Below are positions 11,868-20,637 of a stretch of DNA of 64,000 nt, piece by piece. Each line of letters begins with the position of its first letter. The first letter of the stretch is position 1. The notes beneath the pieces were generated by a model that saw nothing but the letters and a program-made list of their open reading frames with translations, ran no database searches and had not been told where the DNA came from. The stretch is taken from positions 930,001 through 994,000 of the forward strand of contig BSBK01002053.1 in NCBI GenBank assembly GCA_027943335.1, in the 5' to 3' direction. This DNA comes from Chamaecyparis obtusa (Eukaryota > Streptophyta > Pinopsida > Cupressales > Cupressaceae). A program made the translations under genes and the position numbers.

Positions 11868-12031
11868 CTTTAGTTATAAGTAGAAGACTTGTCAAGGAAA
11901 TTATAAAATTTTTGAAGTAATTTTGAATTCATGTAAGATTACGAGAAACACAAATTTGGAGTGCTCAACTATTAAATTCTCTCCATTATATTACTAAAAA
12001 CTTTTATTAATTTTTTTTATACCTTTTACAT
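11868..12031. repeat. Right copy of about 164-bp direct repeat flanking the LINE
   Basis: Begins directly after the LINE A-run and ends ACCTTTTACAT at 12031. See the left copy at 7274-7437. Confidence 0.85.
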
Positions 12032-13149
12032 CATTACATTCAATGTTATTTCATGTTGCAAGATTAAGATTGTCATAAGCATGAACTTCAATCCTTGACC
12101 GTATTAGCCTCTAATAAGACTAAGTCTCAAAGTTTTAGCTACCCCTAACCAGTCTCTTTTAATGTTCTCCCCCATTTTAGCCTCTTGGACTAATTAGAAT
12201 AGAGCAAGGCTCTGCATCAATAAGAAACAATGCAATGTAGAAACAAAAGTTATTTCAACTATTGATCATGCTTCCTACCATACTGTAGGACTTGCACATT
12301 GATTAGAAGTTGCAACAAGGATCGATCAATTTATTTGATGGCAAATGGCTTTTTGTGGATGTGAACAAACGACCATTTTATCCCTCTACTAGTCTTGACA
12401 AAGGCACAACCATAGCTGTTATTTTCTACCATATCTATCAGAAACAAGAGATACAAGTGGTAGGAAGAATACTTGATGATCTTTGAGCTAGTAATAAGGA
12501 TATGTGGGTATTTCAAGTGATAAAATTTGTGAGTTCATTGGCAAGAGAGTTGGCTAGTGGGCATCATGTTTTCACTTGTGACAAATATGAAGCCCAAGTT
12601 TTCTTTGAAAAAACTTTGTCCATTATTGAATCCTTTGATCACAAGATGGATTATGCTATGATCATTACTGATGTAGAAGGTGGATCAAATCATAAAACCT
12701 TTTCTACCGAGATGGATATTCCAAGCTATAAAACCTTTTCTACCTAGATGGGTATTGCAAAGAATAGTTTACAAGACATGATAGTGGAAGTTCCAAGAAC
12801 CAAATACTTGTGCTTAAAGGAACTTACCCTTACAGAAACCCCTTACCAAAGAAATATCAAATTGTTACAAGCATTGTTACTCATACAAGAAATAGATTTT
12901 CTTGTCTCCAAGACAAGTCGGGTATAATTCTTATTTTAGGTTTATTTCAATGTATTATGAGAAAAGTATCATGATTTTTAAAACCCCTTATTGATCTATT
13001 TTTCATTTCCATTTCCATTTGATCTTTTTCAATATGGTATTAATATATTTTCTATTGATTCCTTATTTATACAAAAGAATTAGTAGTAACACTAACAACA
13101 ACAATGGCAGTGGCTTGGAATCAAATTAAAAGACCATGCATTTTTTTGG
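12032..13149. other. Unassigned stretch with one short ORF
   Basis: Mostly AT-rich without recognisable domains. An 81-codon plus-strand ORF at 12502-12747 contains FVSSLARELASGHHVFTCD; I cannot assign it, and open reading appears to extend upstream (about 12330-12480) with stops. A 30-bp imperfect tandem duplication (AAAACCTTTTCTACC units) occurs at 12692-12750. Possibly a host pseudogene fragment related to the kinase sequence that follows. Confidence 0.3.
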
Positions 13150-13612
13150 AGGTAAGAATTTTACCTACTCAGACATTTTGCTAGCAATAGAAAATTTCTT
13201 GAATTCCTCTATGATTGGTAGTGGGGGATTTGACCTAGTTTATAAAGGAAAACTAAGAGATGGATCAATAGTTGCAATTGATAAATTGTAGCAAAAGGGT
13301 CCTGAATGAAAGAGAGTTTTTCAATGGAATGAAGACTTTGGGAAGCCATGAATTCTATGAGAATTTGGTTCTTTGTTGGGCTACTGTTTATTTAGAATAG
13401 AGAAACTCATTGTGTATGATTTCATCATGAGAAATGGTAGCTTGGAGGATTGGATTTATGAAAAAAGTGACGGGCATGATCAATTAGATTGGGTTACCAA
13501 GTACAAAATCACTTTGGGAACTACCAAGGCACTCAAATTATTGCATCATGATTATTCTCCTACTATAATACATAGAGATATGAAAGCCAACAACATTATG
13601 TTGTATTGTTAG
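13150..13612 (+). pseudogene. LRR receptor-like kinase domain fragment (EMS1-like)
   Basis: Plus-strand remnant of a protein kinase N-lobe and hinge. TYSDILLAIENF is followed by the glycine loop IGSGGFDLVYKGKLRDGSIV, then VAIDKL, where the family has the ATP-anchoring lysine (VAIK). After stops and a frameshift come LGYCLF, LIVYDFIMRNGSLEDWIY, LDWVTKYKITLGTTKALKLL and the catalytic-loop motif IIHRDMKANNIML. It stops at 13612 before DFG. LVYDF..GSL(E/D)DW and HRD(M/I)KA(N/S)NI(L/M)L are typical of EMS1/BRI1-class LRR receptor kinases. The lost lysine, the stops and the missing C-lobe make it a pseudogene fragment; whether it was captured by a transposon or decayed in place is unknown. Confidence 0.78.
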
Positions 13613-14130
13613 TTGTGCTATATTCATAGTTTTAAATATGATTAATTTATTAAATCATTTGCGCATCTTAAAAAAATGTCTTGGACAATTTTATTGCATA
13701 TGTGTTTGAAATTATTTAGTGATTGTCTATCTCAACAAATTAATGTAGTTGTTCTAGTAGCTAATGTAGGGGGAATTCTAATAGCCCAGTCCTAGGATGG
13801 GTCTCAACAAAAAGCATATATAGCCTATTACAATCAACAAGTACATGTCAATGTCTCTAATATTTTAGAATTAATGAGTTAATCAACATGTTTACTTAAG
13901 TCTTTATTTTTCACTTTTGTGCATGCTTTGAATATTTTTTCTTACTATGTATTTTTTTAAAAATAAATTCTTTCAGCAGTTTCATGAAAAGTTAAGATTA
14001 GTCATTTGAGTTCATCCTAACAACAAAGATGATCTTTAATATGTTTGGTAGTTGGTGTCTTTTATATATTTGAAAGAATAAATTTTGTACTCCACTCTAT
14101 CTAACCGAGTTTTAAATTTTTTTTAAAGAC
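13613..14130. other. No gene seen
   Basis: AT-rich sequence without ORFs, terminal repeats or recognisable motifs. Confidence 0.5.
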
Positions 14131-14161
<31 letters not shown>

Positions 14162-14489
14162 CATATATATATATACATACATATATATATATATATACAT
14201 ACATATATATATATATATACATACATATATATATATATATACATACATATATATATATATATACATACATATATATATATATACATACATATATATATAT
14301 ATACATACATATATATATATATACATATATATATACATATATATATATACATATATATATACATATATATATACATATATATATATATACATATATATAT
14401 ATACACATATATATATATATACATATATATATATACATATATATATATACATATATATACATATATATATATATATACATATATATATC

Positions 14490-14576
<87 letters not shown>

Positions 14577-14593
14577 ATATATCTATATATATA
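14131..14593. repeat. (TA)n microsatellite with higher-order ATAC/ATACATAC units
   Basis: About 460 bp of TA dinucleotides, interrupted at roughly regular spacing by ATACATAC (14155-14310, period about 24-28 bp) and then by single ATAC (14310-14490), ending in uninterrupted TA. The regular interruptions mean the array grew partly by duplication of larger units. Long tyrosine/isoleucine ORFs across it are artefacts. Confidence 0.97.
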
Positions 14594-14631
14594 AGAGTGA
14601 TTTATTATGGTACTATGATCTTATTAATGTA

Positions 14632-14952
14632 GCAAACTCAACCTCAGTTGCACCTGCACCCACAACAAAATGTTGCACAAGTTACATCTGGTGCTGCACA
14701 AACTTCAAATGTTGTTGGAACATCACAATTCACAAAAAATCCTCAAGGCTTAGTGGGTTGCATACTAGGCAAGCCAGGTAGCTTATCAACACGCTGTGAG
14801 TTTGCATCTATTTATGTCTTCTTCTTCTAGGTTCTTAAGTTGTATAATTTTTACTAATTTTCTATGTATGGGTTATTCCTTTTGATACAGGAAAGCTACC
14901 TACCATAGCAACAAAAAAAACAACCTCAGGTGGAAAATTTGTATAATGAGGT
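14632..14952 (+). other. Two exon-like, Q-rich segments around a possible intron
   Basis: A segment starting after an AG (14632) encodes a Q-rich peptide ([19 protein letters not shown]) and reaches a donor-like CAG|GTAGC near 14776. A second segment follows the acceptor-like TTGATACAG (ends 14891) and runs to about 14950, where GAG|GTAATT looks like another donor. The frame stays open across the putative junction, but the second piece ends in stops shortly before the donor. I cannot identify the protein. It may be a decayed host gene fragment or chance. Confidence 0.3.
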
Positions 14953-15679
14953 AATTTAAATGCTCTTTGTTTTCTTTCTAGTGTGTATTCTATCTATATG
15001 TATTGTGTCTAATAACTTTGTAAGGTACACTATACATTTTTTAAACTACTTGGTATTTGTAAGTTAAGATTTTTCCACTTTTAGAATTGTTATTGTTACT
15101 TATTTTTTTTCAATATAGTTTTGTAGTTAGTCTACTCCATAAGAATGGCAGTGAAAGTGATAGTTGTATTGATGCCAAGTACAATTAATTTCTATAAATT
15201 TACTAGATTGTTTGTGAAGCTCATCTACATTTGATGGGAGCTTTAACTTATATTTTATGGTTTCTTATACAAACACTTGTCCAATATGAGGTAATAGATT
15301 GCCTCTGGGGATGTGATGCCTATACCTTGGATTCCCAGATAAAAGTAATATAGTATAGATTATGGCTGCTACACTACACACCCAAAATCCTAATGGCCAC
15401 ATGCTATTATTCTCAAAGTAACCAAGTACTGTGTTAGAAAATAGAGGACCAAGGTTGAAAGCGAGGTAGAACTAGCTGAAAAAAGATAATTTTAATTTTT
15501 CTTCTATTTCATTTTCTTCATCAAATTGATCCTAACAATTTCACCTCACAAAAATCTTTGATCTAACAATCCTAAATTTTTTACCTTTTAGAGAACATTT
15601 CTTCTGATTTCCCTTAGAGAAGCCTTTTAGATGTTGTAACACAAAATTATTTACATTGTGCATCATGCCACAATTTAAA
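14953..15679. other. No gene seen
   Basis: AT-rich, no ORF above background, no repeat structure recognised. Confidence 0.45.
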
Positions 15680-15750
15680 GGGTACTATCTCAATGGAAGA
15701 GCACTTGCTTTACAAGAAAGAGGATGATGATTTGATTCCATCGTGCACTA
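15680..15750 (+). other. tRNA-like sequence (degenerate tRNA or SINE head)
   Basis: GGGTACTATCTCAATGGAAG resembles a tRNA 5' end with an A box (CTCAATGGAAGAGCA), followed by CTTGCTTTACAAG in anticodon-arm position and GATTTGATTCC, a degenerate B box (consensus GGTTCGANTCC), at 15729-15739. The spacing suits a tRNA. The acceptor stem pairs poorly and the T-arm is mutated, so it is a pseudo-tRNA or the head of a tRNA-derived SINE, not a working gene. Confidence 0.4.
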
Positions 15751-16083
15751 CTATGACTAAATTAAAGACTAAATATATGACTAAATTAATGACTAGATAT
15801 ATGACTAGATTAATGACTAAATTAATGACTAAATAAATGACTAAATTAATGACTAAATATATGACTAAATCAATGACTAAATATATGACTAAATAAATCA
15901 CTAGCATGACTAAATCAATGACCAAAATAACGACCAAATAAATGACTAAAATAGTTGTCATAAATTTGGTCATGAGATAAATGACTAGAAATAAACTACT
16001 AATGGTCATGTGACTAAGTTTAGTCATTTATCTACAATTTTTAGTAGTTTATTTAGTCATATATTGTTGTTTTTGTACTAGTG
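15746..16083. mobile_element. CACTA-like non-autonomous DNA element with TGACTAAAT subterminal repeats
   Basis: The right end TTTTTGTACTAGTG is the reverse complement of CACTAGTACAAAAA, the common terminus of plant CACTA (En/Spm) transposons. The left end may be CACTACTATGACTAAAT at 15746. In between, about twenty copies of TGACTA/TGACTAAAT lie in direct orientation (15751-15990), with inverted copies near the right end, including the pair ATAAACTACTA/TAGTAGTTTAT at about 15991 and 16046. Arrays of short subterminal motifs are the transposase-binding sites of CACTA elements. No 3-bp target duplication matches (GTG left, ATT right), so the left boundary is uncertain. No transposase is present. 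Confidence 0.45.
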
Positions 16084-16811
16084 ATTCTTTCTTGTCCATA
16101 TTTATGATGAATTTAATCCTCAACATCTCACATAGATCATATATTTCATCCTCCTTCACCATTCTACAGGCAACATGAATTGCTCTACCAGGCCCAATGT
16201 TCTAATGAATAGATTGGTAAACTCTATAACCAATAACCATGGATGTGAATCTAAACTCCTTATCTTAAATAGCATTGATTGTCATAGCTCAGTATTTAGG
16301 TTTAGATTTAGTTAACCAAGTAACTAAATTATTAGAAATCATCCTTAGGGTAGTTGACTCACCAATAGCACAAAATCCAGTTACTCTGTAAACTCTGTAA
16401 ATGATTTCCTTTGTGACCTTGTGTGGTCTATCCAACCACAAAAAATTGATCATGCACACATATCAATACATAGAAAATCTAATCTTGATGAAAAACATTA
16501 GGGTTATCCACTATGTAGGAAAAACCCTTTGTCTTCAATATTTTTGTTCTCCCTTCAATAAATGATTCTCACCCAATCCTTCATATTCACTGTTAGTGGA
16601 ATTTGCTCCAACTAGTTCATTAATTTTACAATGAATGTATGATCAGATGTCCTCGATCAATACAACTCTAGATGCTATTGAAGATTGGGCACCCATCATA
16701 AAATTCTCACTCACTTTCATCAAATTTAACTTGAACACAGGTCTTGGTTCTTAAGCAATATCAACCAAAATCGGAGTATCGAAAACTCTTTTTATGATTC
16801 AATTTAGAACC
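16084..16811 (-). pseudogene. Element E ORF, distal segment of unknown domain
   Basis: Minus-strand open translation with a few stops. It includes RPHKVTKEIIYRVYRVTGF, then KEFRFTSMVIGYRVYQSI, then HVACRMVKEDEIYDLCEML. I recall similar modules (VTKE..VTG..., then Y/MI.GY.V...) from hypothetical plant transposon proteins, but I cannot name the family. Stops sit at codons that CAG, CAA or TGG would occupy. The reading frame is broken at the CACTA-like insertion on the left. Confidence 0.45.
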
Positions 16812-16816
16812 AAAAT

Positions 16817-18018
16817 TGTTAGAAAGTAAAGTCCACCAAGATAACTGAGAGGGGGGGGGGGTGAATCAATTATTAGATAATTATAAATTTCAACATCTTT
16901 GACAACATTTAACCATGTAAGTAATGCAATTACTAACCATACAAAGATATTCATACACAATGACACAATAACACAAGATATGTTGACTAGGGAAGCTCTT
17001 GATCAAAGAGTAAACCCTAGTGGGAATGATGCCCACAAAAGATGCACTAATATGAATATTCCTTGTGAGAGGATGGACTCTGTTAGGAGTCTTATAAAAT
17101 ACATTCAGTACATATAAATGCCTATTAGGATATTTTGAATCCCTGTTAAAAGATTCTAACCCTGTTAAGAGTTATGGAAGACAGAAGGACTCACTGCCCA
17201 AACAGCTTCAGGGTAAGATCACTGACCACACTGTCCAAATAACCTTGATATTATTCAATAGAATAATATGAAATATTTTACCTCCTTACTATGCCAAACC
17301 ACGCTCACTACTACATCAAATCTCAATTCCAGATCTCTGAACTTCGCATGTCTTCCTTCACAATTTCACTTTCACAATCTCTTAGGTTCTTTTCTTCACT
17401 TCATGCTTACATTCACATGCAACCAAACCATGCTCACACTTATTTCATATATCTCAACTTCATACAATAAGGAAAAAAATTCCTTCCTTTATACCACACT
17501 CAAATAATTACAAATGAGTTGGCACATAATTACAAAATAAAAGTTTCCACACGCTACATCAGAATTACACAAAATTTTCAACTTCCAAATGCAATATCTC
17601 TTCACTCGTGTGACCTCAAAGTTTGCACTATGAACCAAATCACCATTAATGTGTCTCAAACTTCCCTTTAACTGTGAAAAACCAGATTCCATCCCGATTA
17701 GGAGATATCATCCGATTTCCACAAACCGCTACTCAGGAACACTGCCTAAATACTGCTTTTACCAAAATGCTCATAACTTTCATGAATAAATGAATTACTT
17801 TCTATGCTCTTAACCATAGACATTTAACATATCAAAGAGTATAACCTTAACATCACATAGCTCCAACTACAATATCCCATGTGCACTAATCAAAACACTG
17901 TCTGCTTCTCTACTAGTCTCCAAAAGATCACTGTGTTGACATCAATGACAATCATAGTCATGAATGCAACAACAACTGCTACAGAATGACTACCAACATC
18001 TAGCATTCATTCCTAACA
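16817..18018 (-). mobile_element. Solo LTR of the Copia-F/Copia-1 family
   Basis: A complete 1202-bp LTR (TGTTAG...CTAACA) in minus orientation, flanked by a perfect 5-bp duplication AAAAT (16812-16816 and 18019-18023). Sequence and length match the Copia-F LTRs (about 1.2 kb). The G-run at 16846-16861 is the complement of their C-rich tract, and the inverted CCTAACAGGG-type units lie at about 17080-17175. No internal domain exists on either side, so it is the product of LTR-LTR recombination. Confidence 0.93.
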
Positions 18019-18023
18019 AAAAT

Positions 18024-18861
18024 GTTATCACAAAATAGAAAAATACCTCTTGCTTCACCAGTTATTGGTCATGAACACTTTTTCAATTCATAATTTGTAG
18101 ATCTCAACGATTGCCTTGAATCACCTTGAGAAACTTCACAAGTATGAGAAAAAAAGTAGAGTGACAAATGAACTCACTTTAGCCTTATTTATCCTTGAGA
18201 AAATAGTTTTTTCACTTTAAAAGTAAAATGGTACATTCCAATGGTTGAATAGTACTTTTCTAACCGGTTGGTGCTTTTCATTGGTTATGACTGGTTCCAA
18301 TAGTTAAAACTTAATGTGATCATCATATAAACATATATAACCTCAAAAATTCATTATACTTATCCAAAATACCAATATGCATCTCAATATGTAGATATAT
18401 CTTAATGCTCTTATATTTAGGGGATTGGCAAAATATTTTCCTTTAAGTGTTCTCCTAAGCCAAAATAGACTTAGTTTGGCACTAGAGGATAATGTATTTC
18501 TCTTGGATGGTTTGACTTCTTTCTTGTTGAATTATTTCTTCATCCATATCTTCTTCATCTCACTCTTGACTTCCTCAACATAAAAAATTTTCTTACCCTT
18601 CTTGTCTTATGATCAGTTGGGTGATCAATTCCTAAACTCATAATCTCTTACAAGATGACATATCTTATGATAGATAAAACATGCCATACTGATTGACCTC
18701 CAAGGTCCAACATTTCCTCTCTATGTTTTCATTCTACAATTTATAGCTAGATGACCATAGTTACCACATACTAAGCATGTGACATTGAATTTCCTCTCCC
18801 TTCCATGAGGGTTTACCAATTTGACTAGAGACCTGGGAATATTTAGTTTAGACTTGCAATC
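18024..18861 (-). pseudogene. Element E gag, zinc-knuckle segment left of Gypsy-A
   Basis: Directly continues the gag sequence at 54291-54600 once Gypsy-A and one copy of its CAATC duplication are removed. It shows a CCHC knuckle, CLVCGNYGHLAINC (about 18731-18775), and a basic linker (LVNPHGRERKFNVT). Further downstream (18.7-18.45 kb, minus) is a degenerate fourth or fifth knuckle-like piece and lysine-rich sequence. Stops accumulate toward 18.0 kb. Confidence 0.65.
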
Positions 18862-20530
18862 TGGTGTATGATAAACTTCAAGGCTTGTTTTCACACCCTC
18901 CAAGAGACTTCACTTGCCTCCTAGTATCCTATTCCTCTATAGGATCTTAAAATAGGCTTAGATCATTAACTAAGACCTATTCAAACTCTTCTATAAGATT
19001 CAATCTCTGAAAACTTAACCTTGAATGATCAACACCTTAGTTTTGATTCACTTCTCCACACTCACTTAGAAGGCTCTAAGTGCCAAATCTCCATAAACAT
19101 GCTCCAACATTGTAGGGGTCTTCTCCATCATGAAAAAAACCATTTTCTTTCCCTTTTGATCCATTTTGGAAGGGTCTTCAATCATCTTCTTATCAGATTC
19201 CATGATTCATCATGAATTGACCTTAAAAATAGGCCTATTCTAGTAGCCCTTACTAGTCACCTTTTGCTATTTCTTGCAAAAATTTTCCAAAAAAATTGAA
19301 ATAATAAGACTTGATTCGGATACCCTTTTGGAAGTTTTAAAATATTCACAAAGTTTTTGGGTCTGACAGTGACCCTACAAGTGCTTCCTACAAATAAGGA
19401 TAAGAGGCCTAATAGGCCTAATTTCTAGGACTGAACTGTGATTTTGATAGAAAACTTGTTTAAAAAATCCTAAATGAATGGTATGAATTATATCTACATA
19501 GAATGGATATATATGATTTTTACCTTCATGAAAAATTCCTGGATCAGTATGGATCCATACAACCATGCAATGTTTCTTCACTTCTTTCACCTCTAGACCT
19601 CTAATCAGGCTTCACAAACTCGCCTAGGGCCTAGTATATAAAATAGTTCCTCATGATTTAAAACTTCCTAACTCCTAAAAATATATACAAAAATGAATCC
19701 TCTACCATTTCCATCTAACATGAATTTTTATTCATGGTTAGATTTCATGGAGGAGCCATGACTCTCTAAACTACTCAAAACAAGCTAAAAATAGACTCCC
19801 TGAACTAGAATACCAAAAACCAGCCCTTAGATTAACTCAAAATGACTTTCTCTTCAAATGAAAAAGTATCATAAAAGTAAATAGAAACCTAATCCAGAAT
19901 TATATTTATTCTTTCAATCCATATAGTATGACTGTCAACACAAACACCAGAAAATCTCTGTTAAAAAGCTTGCAGAGCTCTCTTTTCTTTCTCTAAAAAC
20001 TATTACAATGCATGAATGAGTCTCATGTCTTTGTCTTCAGTATAATTAGGTTCCATTTTACTTATTTTAAGGGCTTTTTGGTAGAGCATAACCTCCTATA
20101 ACTTAGGGAATCCAAAGATACCTGAATGGCATGCACTCTTTTGCAATAATTACAAAATTGAAGACAACTTCTTTTGAACATTTGGAAACTTCCACATATG
20201 CCATGTTCCTATATTCTTTGGATTATAACCTCCTATGTATCAAGGATCCAAATCCATTTATAACCTTATGGCATATTTATAACAACAAGATGTGTTTAGA
20301 ACACATTTAAAACTCTCACCTAAGCTAAGCTTCTAACTTAAGAAATTAAAAAACAACTAACAAAGGCTATTATTGTGACCTTAGTCCTAATGAATAAATC
20401 ACCTAGCCAACATAGAAAGAGACCTAATAAGGTCCTCAAACAACCTATTCTAACTTCTTGACTTGGCTAGAGTCAAGTATAAGCCAAAAACACACTAACC
20501 ATGGAGGCTAGCCTAGGTGCTCCTGCACCA
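18862..20530 (-). repeat. Gypsy-A 3' LTR
   Basis: 1669 bp. On the plus strand it runs TGGTGTATGATAAAC to GGTGCTCCTGCACCA. Near-collinear with 52616-54285 and visibly a few percent diverged. A 60-codon ORF at its edge (18721-18903) belongs mostly to element E. Confidence 0.95.
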
Positions 20531-20545
20531 TCCTCCCCAAAATAA
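20531..20545 (-). other. Gypsy-A polypurine tract
   Basis: On the minus strand TTTTGGGGAGGA immediately precedes the 3' LTR start TGGTGCAGG, the expected plus-strand primer position. It fixes the element's orientation. Confidence 0.85.
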
Positions 20546-20637
20546 GAACTTCAATCCACACTTGGATTGATGATGCTAGGATCAATGGCCATCCTTTTGA
20601 ATTATGATTCCTTGACCCAAATTTCATCAGCAACACT

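Noticed and set aside
14101..14498. Long minus-strand ORFs of alternating M/Y/I across the TA array
   Set aside because: They follow the microsatellite in every frame and are pure low-complexity translation.
15710..16027. 105-codon minus ORF rich in V, I, L, resembling a membrane protein
   Set aside because: It is the translation of the TGACTAAAT repeat array.
18862..20530. Segmental duplication with 52616-54285
   Set aside because: PBS, purine tract, CACCA/TGGTG ends and the CAATC duplication show that these are the two LTRs of Gypsy-A.
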